Below are positions 51,755-60,200 of a stretch of DNA of 64,000 nt, piece by piece (the first letter of the stretch is position 1; every line of letters starts with the position of its first letter). The notes beneath the pieces were generated by a model that saw nothing but the letters and a program-made list of their open reading frames with translations, did no database searches and was not told the origin of the DNA. This stretch comes from an uncultured Oscillospiraceae bacterium (GTDB lineage Bacteria > Bacillota > Clostridia > Oscillospirales > Oscillospiraceae). The position numbers and the translations under genes were made by a program. The stretch lies in contig CAMVRT010000005.1 in the NCBI GenBank assembly GCA_947169975.1, positions 48,118 to 112,117 on the forward strand, given 5' to 3'.

Positions 51755-52438
51755 ATGACTGAACAAATGGATACAACTCAAAATGAGAAGGAAAAGCAGC
51801 AGAAAAAACGGTTCGGCGCCGGTGAGATCGTCGGCATCGTTCTCTGCGTGCTGCTGATCCCTGTTCTGCTCGTCAATGTGACCATGATCGTCAAGGGCCT
51901 TGTCAATCCCGGCAAGGTGCCGTCCTTCGGCGGCTACTCCCCTCTGATCGTGCTGACGGACTCCATGTGGCCGGACATCAAGAGCGGAGACCTGATCATC
52001 GTCGAGGCGACGGATCCCAAGGACGTCAAGGTGGGCGACGTCATTGCCTTTTTCGACCCGGAAAGCACCGGCAGCAGCGTGCTGACCCATAGAGTGGTGG
52101 AGATCCTCCGGGAGGGCGACACGCTGTCCTTCCGCACGAAGGGCGACGCCAATAATTCCGCGGACGGAACACCGGCTCCTGCCGAAAATCTGGTTGGCGT
52201 CTATCAGTCAAAGATCGATGGCGCCGGCAAGGTCGCCATGTTTCTCCAGAGTACGCCGGGCCTGATCGTCTGCATCGGCGTCCCGCTGGTTCTGCTGGTG
52301 GGATTTGAGCTGCTGCGCCGAAGAAAATATGAGAAGTCAAAGAATGAAGATACCCAGGCTCTGCTGAAGGAACTGGAGGAGCTGCGGGCCAAGCAGGCGC
52401 AGTCCGACGCCGAGAAGGAAAAGGACAAGGCCGAGTGA
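51755..52438 (+). CDS. sipW: SipW-type signal peptidase I (S26B)
   Basis: A 227-residue membrane signal peptidase of the archaeal/ER-like type. It has a Ser-His-Asp set rather than Ser-Lys: S70 in TDSMWP, H112 in LTHRVVE, D131 in TKGDANN. One helix lies at about 24-47 and a second near the C-terminus (about 160-185). The end is a charged coiled coil (ELEELRAKQAQ). SipW enzymes process TasA/camelysin precursors, and such proteins follow directly. ATG 51755 is chosen because AAAAAGGAG lies before it. Confidence 0.92.
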   Translation: MTEQMDTTQNEKEKQQKKRFGAGEIVGIVLCVLLIPVLLVNVTMIVKGLVNPGKVPSFGGYSPLIVLTDSMWPDIKSGDLIIVEATDPKDVKVGDVIAFFDPESTGSSVLTHRVVEILREGDTLSFRTKGDANNSADGTPAPAENLVGVYQSKIDGAGKVAMFLQSTPGLIVCIGVPLVLLVGFELLRRRKYEKSKNEDTQALLKELEELRAKQAQSDAEKEKDKAE

Positions 52439-52464
52439 TCCGGCGTACATAAAAAGGTATTCTT

Positions 52465-52486
52465 CCCCCGAGTGCCACGACGGGGG
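52465..52486 (+). terminator. hairpin between sipW and the first TasA-like gene
   Basis: CCCCCG and CGGGGG with a 10-base loop, extended by TTC and GAA after a mismatch. There is no T-run, so read-through with partial termination or mRNA processing is likely. Confidence 0.4.
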
Positions 52487-52633
52487 CGAATATAAAACAT
52501 TCTCCCCCGGGAGTGGGACGGGGATGGAAGCGAACCGGTGCTATCTGCCGCGAAAGCTGGGATCTGCGTTTCAACCAAGGGGGGAAGAAGAAACCGCCGC
52601 ATGTGCGGCAAAAACAAGAAAGGAGTTTTCAGA

Positions 52634-53569
52634 ATGAAGAAGAACCGCATTATGAGAGTCTTTTCCGTGCTGCTGGCTCTGACTCTCATCTCCACCTGCG
52701 CCATCTCCGGCACGTTCGCCAAGTACGTGACCAAGGCGGAGGGTGAGGATGCTGCCCGTGTCGCCAAGTGGGGTGTCCTGGTTTCCGTCGAGGGCAACAC
52801 CTTTGCCGACAAGTATGAGGCCACCGATGAGGCTTATCTCGAGGACGGCGGCGAGTACAGCGTCGTCAGCGCCTCTGGTGACACTGTTGTCGCTCCCGGC
52901 ACCAACTCCGAGGAGGTCGGCGCTACGCTGGTGGGCTCTGTGAAGGGTACGCCCGAGGTTGCCGCCCGGTACACCATGGAAGGCACCGGCATCAAGGACG
53001 TCGTGCTGAAGGCCGGTACTTATACCGACTACACGGATTCTGTCCTGAATGAGGGCTATGTCAAGACCTTCACGCTGGATAAGGACTATTCCCCCATCAA
53101 GTGGAACATGGTCATCACCGGCAAGGGCCAGACGATGAATCTGGTTGAGGCTCTGTATGACAATCTGCCCGATGCCAACATCGCCCAGGCCGAGGCCTAT
53201 GGCCTGACCCGCGAGGGCTGCTCCATCTTCGACGCCATCACCATCATCCAGAAGGTGGCCGGCAACGAGGGCTACAAGAACATCGTTGAGGCCGCTCTGG
53301 GCCAGGTCGTCTCCGGCGGCCGCAACTTCGAGCTGGAGGCCGACAAGGATGCCGGCACCTTCAAGCTGTCCTATGACTTCGATCCCAACAAGGAGATGGA
53401 TTATACCTTCGAGCTGTCCTGGGAGTGGGCCTTTGAGCAGACCGATGTTGAGCTTTACGACAAGGCTGACACCTATCTGGGCAACGTGGCCGCCGGCGTC
53501 ATTGACGATGCCAACGCCAACGTCACCATCGAGGCCACCCTGGTTGCTACCGCAACCCAGATCGACTGA
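52634..53569 (+). CDS. TasA/camelysin-like secreted protein, major fibre candidate
   Basis: A 311-residue exported protein with a SipW-dependent signal peptide: basic start, hydrophobic core, then SGTFAKYVTKAEGEDAARVA with probable cleavage after A29. The mature part (about 280 residues) is rich in beta-branched residues and Asp/Glu, ends in TIEATLVATATQ, and has no anchor. This fits a TasA- or camelysin-like matrix subunit. AAAGGAG precedes the ATG. Its codons look strongly biased toward a few forms, as in highly expressed genes, but this was not computed. Confidence 0.82.
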   Translation: MKKNRIMRVFSVLLALTLISTCAISGTFAKYVTKAEGEDAARVAKWGVLVSVEGNTFADKYEATDEAYLEDGGEYSVVSASGDTVVAPGTNSEEVGATLVGSVKGTPEVAARYTMEGTGIKDVVLKAGTYTDYTDSVLNEGYVKTFTLDKDYSPIKWNMVITGKGQTMNLVEALYDNLPDANIAQAEAYGLTREGCSIFDAITIIQKVAGNEGYKNIVEAALGQVVSGGRNFELEADKDAGTFKLSYDFDPNKEMDYTFELSWEWAFEQTDVELYDKADTYLGNVAAGVIDDANANVTIEATLVATATQID

Positions 53570-53630
53570 TTGCCGCAAACCCTATTTACATATAAGGGCC
53601 TGCACATTGTCGATCAGCGACTGAAACATG

Positions 53631-53732
53631 AAACGGTTTGCCCCCGCTCAACGTGGCGGGGCGGGGGCAAACTCCGTTTATCAACACCTTTTGCTCTTAC
53701 AAATCCCCACGTAATACGCGGGCATTTGTAAG
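53631..53732 (+). terminator. two hairpins after the first TasA-like gene
   Basis: The first pairs GTTTGCCCCCGC (53636-53647) with GCGGGGGCAAAC (53661-53672), extended by AAACGG and CCGTTT. The second pairs CTTACAAAT (53696-53704) with ATTTGTAAG (53724-53732). Together they should limit transcription past the fibre gene or stabilise its mRNA. Confidence 0.65.
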
Positions 53733-53767
53733 CGTAAAAAAGAGATACAGAATGGAGGAGCTCGCAA

Positions 53768-54733
53768 ATGAGTGACTATGCTTCCCTTCGCAAGCAGAAA
53801 GGCCGCAGCCCCGGCCTTGTGATTCTGGCTGTGCTGCTGGCCGTGCTGGAGGTCTGCTCGATCTCCATGCTGTTTTCCCAGCTGAAGACCTTTTCAGAGA
53901 GCAGCAAGGGCACCTATATTTCTCTCACCGAGGGCTCTGCCGGCGGCACGGTCGAGGTGGGCCGCACGGATGAGAACGGTCATTTCTACAAGACGGCCCA
54001 GCGCGGCGCACTCTATGCGCCTGCACTTCCGGCTGCAAACGGCGGACTGTGCCCGGTGCGTCTGGCAGAGAACAAGACCGGCTTCAGCGTCTACGACAAG
54101 GATCAGGTCTGGTCTACGCAGACGGATGTGGATATCTTCAGCGTCAGCTATAAAAACGGACAGGCTGAGATCACCGTCAACTCCGAGAAGGGCGACAATG
54201 TATTTGCCCCCGGCACAGAGCAGACCTATGAGTTCACCCTGGCCAACGACGGCAAGTACAACCTGGACTACATCCTCACGGTGGAGGCGTACTACGAGAA
54301 CACCAACGGGCTGTGGATCCCCATTGAGGGCCGCCTGAGCCGCAGTCCCGGCGGCTATGTGGTGGGCTCGGCTGAGAATTGGCCTGATGTTCTGGAGCTG
54401 GACGGCTACCGGGAGGACGGCAGGATCGATTCCGGCAGAAAATACTTCTACCGGCTGGACTGGCGCTGGCCCTTTGAGCGGTTTGACGGCGAGGGGCTGA
54501 ACAGCAATGATGCCTATGATACCATGCTGGGCAATCTGGCAGTGGACGAGGATTTGAAGCTTCACATCATTATCCGCACCATGGCCTGTGTGGATGAGGA
54601 AGAGCCTGTCCCCACCGGTGACCGTGCCAATGTATATCTGTGGGGCGGAATCGCCGCTGCCGCGCTGATCGGCATCGTGGTGCTGCTGCTTCTCATGCGC
54701 CGCAATAAGAAAAAGACAGATGAAGACAACTGA
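53768..54733 (+). CDS. membrane-anchored TasA-like protein
   Basis: A 321-residue protein with a helix at about 17-37 and a second at 285-308 followed by RRNKKK, so the middle 250 residues should lie outside. The external part has FAPGTEQTYEFTLANDG and YILTVEAYYE, resembling camelysin/TasA beta-sandwich strands. The tail VPTGD, helix, basic end resembles a sorting signal of the TGD class, but the usual Pro two positions before T is missing. It may be the wall or membrane base for the fibre. It overlaps the next gene by 14 bases. Confidence 0.75.
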   Translation: MSDYASLRKQKGRSPGLVILAVLLAVLEVCSISMLFSQLKTFSESSKGTYISLTEGSAGGTVEVGRTDENGHFYKTAQRGALYAPALPAANGGLCPVRLAENKTGFSVYDKDQVWSTQTDVDIFSVSYKNGQAEITVNSEKGDNVFAPGTEQTYEFTLANDGKYNLDYILTVEAYYENTNGLWIPIEGRLSRSPGGYVVGSAENWPDVLELDGYREDGRIDSGRKYFYRLDWRWPFERFDGEGLNSNDAYDTMLGNLAVDEDLKLHIIIRTMACVDEEEPVPTGDRANVYLWGGIAAAALIGIVVLLLLMRRNKKKTDEDN

Positions 54734-55316
54734 TACATCCAAAAGGGAAAAGGAAGACAGAAAAACCGGACGCATGATCTACCGCATTGCGCTGATTATC
54801 CTGCTCAGCGTGTTCCTCGGCGGCAGCGTGTATTCCCTCAACGCGCGACGCGTCATGCGCAATGCGCTGCCTATGCCCTTTGGCTTTGGCACCTCTGTGG
54901 TGCTCACCGGCAGCATGGAGCCTACTCTTTCGGTGAATGATCTGGTCGTCATCCGCGCAGCAGATACCTATGCGGTGGACGACGTGGTGGTGTACCAGTC
55001 CGGCAGCAGTCTTGTGATCCATCGCATCGTCCGTGTGGAGGACGAGTATGTGGTCACCAGAGGCGACGCCAACAACACCGAGGACGACCCCGTTCCGCTG
55101 TCTGCGGTGAAGGGCCGCATGGCTTTTTCCATCCCGTTTCTGGGTCTGCCGGTGCGGATGCTCCAGAGTCCGCTGGGCACGATTCTGGTGATCGTGCTGA
55201 TTGCCGCCCTCATGAGTCTGTCCTGGCGGAATGAGCGGGCGGAGCACGACAAGCAGCTGGACGAGATCAAAGACGAGATCCGCCGCCTGAAGGAACTGGA
55301 AAACAAAACTGAGTGA
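54720..55316 (+). CDS. sipW: second SipW-type signal peptidase I (S26B)
   Basis: A 198-residue signal peptidase, again with Ser-His-Asp: S65 in LTGSMEP, H101 in VIHRIVR, D116 in TRGDANN. Helices lie at about 22-40 and 155-172, and a charged coiled-coil tail follows (LDEIKDEIRRLKELE). It differs clearly from the first copy, so it is not a recent duplicate. The two may have different substrates. It begins inside the end of the anchored TasA-like gene, so these two proteins are made together. Confidence 0.92.
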   Translation: MKTTDTSKREKEDRKTGRMIYRIALIILLSVFLGGSVYSLNARRVMRNALPMPFGFGTSVVLTGSMEPTLSVNDLVVIRAADTYAVDDVVVYQSGSSLVIHRIVRVEDEYVVTRGDANNTEDDPVPLSAVKGRMAFSIPFLGLPVRMLQSPLGTILVIVLIAALMSLSWRNERAEHDKQLDEIKDEIRRLKELENKTE

Positions 55317-55368
55317 ATGCCGTCGGTATGCCCCGGTGCGGCGTTGGTGCGGCGTTTCATACCAGTCT

Positions 55369-55396
55369 CCCATAAAAAGTCACTACTTTTTATGGG
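55369..55396 (+). terminator. hairpin between the second sipW and the second TasA-like gene
   Basis: Perfect 12-base arms CCCATAAAAAGT and ACTTTTTATGGG with a CACT loop. Confidence 0.55.
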
Positions 55397-55445
55397 AAAA
55401 TAGTATCAGATCCTGTTGAGAAATTGGTAAAGGAGACAGGGAAGT

Positions 55446-55877
55446 ATGAAAAAGGATTTGAAAAGACCGGCAGCATTGCACATCGCAGCCGTGCTGTTTT
55501 GCCTTGTGCTTGTTACGGCTCACTTCACCGCCGGGATGTACGCCCGGTATGTGACCCGGGCCAAGGGCAGCGACAGCGCGCAAGCGGCAAGGTTCAGCGT
55601 TATGGCCACCCAGAACAAGGCAGAGATCGTTGCCGGGGAGGACGGGTATCAGATCACCGTGAAGAACGACAGCACAGTGTCTGTCTCCTATGAGGCCGTC
55701 ATTCAATTCGATAACAGCGCCGACGCAGATCGGTTTGAATCCGTGCCCGCCTTTACCGGCACGCTGGAGCCGGGACAGGAAACGACCAGTAATCCATTCG
55801 TGCTTGTGCTGAAGGATGCTGACGGAACCGGAACCGCTCCCTTTACGGTGACGGTCACGTTCACCCAGATCAACTGA
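55446..55877 (+). CDS. short TasA-like secreted protein
   Basis: A 143-residue exported protein. The SipW-type signal ends in AGMYARYVTRAKGSDSAQAA with probable cleavage after A33. The mature 110 residues look like one beta-sandwich, with SVSYEAVIQFDN and TLEPGQETTSN strands and TFTQIN at the end. It may be a minor subunit or capping protein of the fibre. A purine-rich GGAGACAGGG lies before the ATG. The next TasA-like gene starts 11 bases after its stop. Confidence 0.78.
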   Translation: MKKDLKRPAALHIAAVLFCLVLVTAHFTAGMYARYVTRAKGSDSAQAARFSVMATQNKAEIVAGEDGYQITVKNDSTVSVSYEAVIQFDNSADADRFESVPAFTGTLEPGQETTSNPFVLVLKDADGTGTAPFTVTVTFTQIN

Positions 55878-55888
55878 AGGGAAGCGGG

Positions 55889-56413
55889 ATGATGAACAAA
55901 TTGCGTTTTAATAGATACGGCGGATTCCTTCTTTGCCTCGCGCTGCTTATGCTCCTGTCGGTAACGCTTTTGACCGGCACCTGTTTTGCCAAGTACAGCC
56001 GGACCGTAGTACTCAAGGGTACGGTCAAATATACGCCTGTTGCGCAAATCATTCCGGCAAATGTGTCCTGTTCCGCCGATGAGTCGGAATATACCGTCAC
56101 CAACACCGGGAATGTGGACGAGTTCATCCGCGTCATGGTGGAGCCGAAGCAGACAGACGGGGCGGCGCTGCCCAAAATCCCCGTCGGTGAGGGTTGGACG
56201 CAGCTGACGCAGGACGGCGTTGTGTACCTCTATTATAACGGCTCTCTGGCGCCCGGCGAGAAGACCGGGCCTGCGATCGACGTCTCTGTGCTTTCCGAAG
56301 GTTTCGATGATCAGGTTACGATCCATGCAGAGGCTGTTTCGGCCGATGACGGCGGCGCGGAATGGGGCGCGTCCTATCACGGCGAAAGCTGGACGGCAGA
56401 TATCAGCAATTGA
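55889..56413 (+). CDS. third TasA-like secreted protein
   Basis: A 174-residue exported protein. Its signal ends in LTGTCFAKYSRTVVLKG with probable cleavage after A34. The mature part contains EYTVTNTGNVDEFIRVMVEP and YYNGSLAPGEKT, typical of camelysin-like beta-sandwich proteins. A cysteine lies in the signal (TGTC), but the residue before it is Thr, which does not fit a normal lipobox. It starts at ATG 55889, with ATG 55892 as alternative. A hairpin follows. Confidence 0.76.
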   Translation: MMNKLRFNRYGGFLLCLALLMLLSVTLLTGTCFAKYSRTVVLKGTVKYTPVAQIIPANVSCSADESEYTVTNTGNVDEFIRVMVEPKQTDGAALPKIPVGEGWTQLTQDGVVYLYYNGSLAPGEKTGPAIDVSVLSEGFDDQVTIHAEAVSADDGGAEWGASYHGESWTADISN

Positions 56414-56439
56414 ACTTCACATAATACTGTATCAAGTGC

Positions 56440-56476
56440 GACGGTCCCCTCCTCACATACGGGTAGGGAGACCGTC
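56440..56476 (+). terminator. hairpin between the third TasA-like gene and the Lgt-like gene
   Basis: GACGGTC (56440-56446) pairs with GACCGTC (56470-56476), with further inner pairing of CCCTCCT and AGGGAG. No T-run follows. Confidence 0.45.
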
Positions 56477-56520
56477 CCCTATACGTGCGGATGCTATGAC
56501 GGTCTTATCGGGAGGTGGTT

Positions 56521-57213
56521 GTGATCGCTTTCATACAAGAGAATAGATTGCTCCTGCTTCTCGGACTGGCTGCGGTGGTCACCTTTATCTGGCTCCTGCA
56601 ATTCCGCGCCCGCCTGCGAATGAAGTGGTACGCAGCCCTTGGCCTGAGCATCCTGCACGTGATATATGGCGTGATTTGCGTGAAGGTCTTTGCCGTGCTG
56701 GAGGGGAATGGCGTGTCGTCTGGCGCCATGAGCCTGTTTGGCGCGGTTTTTTTTATGCCCCTTGCCTATTGGCTTGGCGCTAGGCTGATGAGGCGCAAGG
56801 TGTCGGAGGTCTTTGACATATTTGCGCCGTGCATGATCTTTACGCTCCTCTGTGCCCGGGTCAACTGCCTGTTTGCCGGCTGTTGTCTGGGCCGTGTGAT
56901 CCCCGGCCTGGAGCCCTGGCGTTTTCCAACGCGTGAGCTGGAGATGATCTTTTACATCGCCTTTCTTGCGATCATGGCGTCGCGCATCTTGCGCGGGAAG
57001 ACATACGGTCAAGTATATCCCCTTTACATGTTTTTGTATGGAATCGTGCGCGGCGTATTGGAGTGTTTCCGCGTCGCTGCCACGGACGGCATTTTTCACC
57101 TATCCCATATCTGGGCTTTCCTGGCGTTTTCTCTCGGTCTCGCTCTGTATGTTGAGATCAAGCGCCGCCACGGCGCGCGTGAGAAGCGCCTTCGCCCGCG
57201 AGAAAAGAGGTAA
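56521..57213 (+). CDS. Lgt-family (prolipoprotein diacylglyceryl transferase-like) membrane protein
   Basis: A 230-residue protein with about seven membrane helices. The blocks SGAMSLFGAVFF, ARVNCLFAGCCLGR and RFPTRELEMIF align in order with the HGG, GRIGNF and RHPSQLYE regions of Lgt. The histidine of the first block (H103 of E. coli Lgt) is not present and the family asparagine position has an unusual Cys-rich neighbourhood. It is probably a diverged paralogue rather than the housekeeping enzyme. None of the neighbouring exported proteins has a standard lipobox. GTG 56521 is chosen because GGAGGT lies about 4 bases before it. Confidence 0.72.
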   Translation: MIAFIQENRLLLLLGLAAVVTFIWLLQFRARLRMKWYAALGLSILHVIYGVICVKVFAVLEGNGVSSGAMSLFGAVFFMPLAYWLGARLMRRKVSEVFDIFAPCMIFTLLCARVNCLFAGCCLGRVIPGLEPWRFPTRELEMIFYIAFLAIMASRILRGKTYGQVYPLYMFLYGIVRGVLECFRVAATDGIFHLSHIWAFLAFSLGLALYVEIKRRHGAREKRLRPREKR

Positions 57214-57218
57214 CAGCT

Positions 57219-60200
57219 ATGATGAAGAACGTTTGTAAGCGCAGCTTGTCCCTGCTGATGGTGGTGCTGATGCTGGCTGCTCTTATTCCGCAGACCGCCT
57301 GGGCGGCACAGATCAGCAGCGGCAGCGGAAGCTGGATCAGCGGGAAGCTGAGTTATACCTATTCTGTTGAGTCCGAGGGTTCGTCCGATAACGGCGCAGG
57401 CGGCTCCGTTTCGGTCAGCGGCTCTACGATGACGGTGAAGGCTGTGTCCAGCAAGGCCACATCCGGCTGCAGCAGCACGTCTGCCTATTCTGCGACCACG
57501 ACGGTGACGGTGAAGAATGAGTCCGCCTATCCGCTGAAGATCAATTCGATCACTGCCAACGGCGTCACGGTGAGCGGCGTTTCGTCCGGCGATGTTTTGC
57601 CGAAGGGCGGCACGTTTTTGGTCTCGATCACCGCAAATCCCAACTCCGGCGATGATACGTCCAGCAGAACAGCCACCGGAACGGTGACGATCTCCGTATC
57701 GGAGCAGACAAGCGCGACGATCACGTTGGCCGCATCCCCCTATGTTGCCTACACGGTGAACGGGCATTCCGTTGAGAAGGGCGGCAGCGACGTCAGCTTT
57801 ACCGCCAATATCGGTTCGACGATCACACTGCCGACGATCACACCTCCCTCAGGCTATCAGTTCAAAGGCTGGCGAATCGGAGGCAATCCCATCAGCATGA
57901 CGTCCAGCTTTACCGTGGACGGCGATTGCGCCGTATACCCCGTCATTGTTGACGGCAGCGTCAGCGACGCGGCCAACTTCAAAGTCGGCAGCACCACATA
58001 TACCTTCTGGGAAGAAGCGGTCACCGCCGCGGTAAAGGGATCGAACAAAAAGGTGATTGTGAACCTGGCGGAGGTTTCACTTCCGGCCACGCTGGAGGCC
58101 AATCTTCTGACTTCTTCCGGCGGCAGCTATGTCAAGCCCGCTTCCGGCGGCGGTGTGGAGTATGTCCTGCCCGCAGGCGTTACGCTGGTCGTCCCCTTCG
58201 ATGAAGCTGGCACGACGTATACCACCACACCGGCTGTTGTCTATGGCAGCCACACCATGCCGACGGCTTTTCGTACGCTGGTCATGCCTGCCGGCACCAA
58301 TATCACCGTCAAGAGCGGCGGCGCCATCTGCTGCAGCGGCAAGCTGTCCTCCTCCGGCCAGATGGGCGGCTGGAACGGCACGCCCACCGGCCCGGACGGC
58401 CGGATCCACATGCAGGGCGGCAGCAATATTACATTGGACAGCGGCGCCAATCTCTACTGCTGGGGCTATATCTACGGTGACGGCGCGGTGGAGGCCAAGT
58501 CCGGCTCCACCGTCTACGAGGCCTTTCAGATCAAGGACTGGCGCGGCGGTACGGCTACGTCCAACGTCTATAAATACGCATTTATCTTCAACCAGTACTA
58601 TATCCAGAACATCGAGGTGCCGCTGAAGATCCATTCCGGCGCCGCTGAAAAGCTGTACTCCTCTGTCAATGCCTCCAGCTCCGCGTATCCCATGTCGGCG
58701 GAGTTTATCGGCACCTCCAGCTCCATGTTCCGGATCACCAGCGGCTATATCATCAAGGATTATAAGGAGCAGACGGATCGCCTGGATATCCAGGTCAACG
58801 GCAACATCTCTGTTTCCCCCATGACGTTGAGCGGACTGCCGATGATCGGCAGCATCAGCACAAGCGATTATATTTTGCCCATTACCAGCAACATCAGCAT
58901 CGATCTGAAGAGCGGTACATCTACGGTTACGCAGGATGTCGAGTTCCTCCCCGGTACCGAGGTCAAGGTCGATCAAGGCGCCACGCTTGCGATTTCAAGC
59001 GGGAAGAGAGCCTATTTCTATGACAATGACGATTGGGGCAATTTCTCCGGTTCCACCAGGATGTACCCCATCGGCTATTCCGTGGCAAACGGCACCACTG
59101 CAGTGCGGACCGCTGCCGGCTTGAAGGACGCCCTGCTGGACGTGAACGGCACGGTCACGGTTGCCGGTTCGATTTATACCTCTGCCGGCGGTGCCAACGT
59201 CACCAGCTCTCAGGGCACAGAGGGCGGCAACGGGAAAATCGTTTTCACCGCCGCGCCTGCGGCCACCTCGACGATCTATGAGATGGAGGGCAACAGCACA
59301 AAAACCGCCGTTGCCTTTACCGCGCCGAAGCTCCGCAACGGCGACGACACCCACTCCGCAACAGCCGGTACCGGGACAAGCACCTGGTATTATGACAAGG
59401 ACGGCGAGCACTGGTATCGCTATTTGGTGAGTTTCGTCTACAACGGCAATACTGTCGCAAAGGGGTATTACTGCGAGAACAACGCCACGGTAACCTATGA
59501 CGCCGGTTGGCTGACCGGCCTCGGCGCATCTGTGACCTCCGGCAGCGCCAGCGCAGCTGTCAGCGGCACCAACGTCAATGTCACCAACGTGACGTCCAAC
59601 GCAACGGTTACCCTAACCGGTACGGCGGCGCAGTTTATCCCCACTTTTGTTCTCAACGAAAAGCAGTATCAGAACTATCAGACCTTCACCGGCGACACCA
59701 TTACCGAGACACGGACGATCAACGAGCAGACCTATTATGTGGTCAAGCGGGCTGACGCCGCCATGGCGGTGGGTACGGCTTATGCCGCCCCAACGGATGC
59801 CGCGATGGGCGTTTCCGCAGCCAACCACAACAGCATCGTCTGGAATCTCTCCGGTGTCTCCGCTTCCAGCGGCAACGCCTACGGCGGCTTTGTGCCTGTG
59901 GGAGAGACCGCCGGGGGAGAGGCGTATATCTTCGGCTTCTATACCGGTTCGGTGGCTTATAACAGCTTTACCGATCGGTACTATCCCACATTGTCAGAGG
60001 CTATGGCTGACGTACCGTCCTCCGGCACGGGCACTGTCCGTCTGATCGCGGACTGCGGTACATATGAAGAGGAGAGCGGCACGGACGCGTTCCCCAACTC
60101 CGCCGTTCTGACCTTGGATCTGAACGGACACCATGCACTGGGCCGCATTATCAACAAGGGCGCCATGACCCTGGAGCTGAATGGCGGTATCTGGAGCTAT

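Noticed and set aside
55889..56000. Possible lipobox (LTGTC) in the third TasA-like protein
   Set aside because: The residue before Cys is Thr, not Gly, Ala or Ser, and a SipW-type FA-KY site lies just after it.
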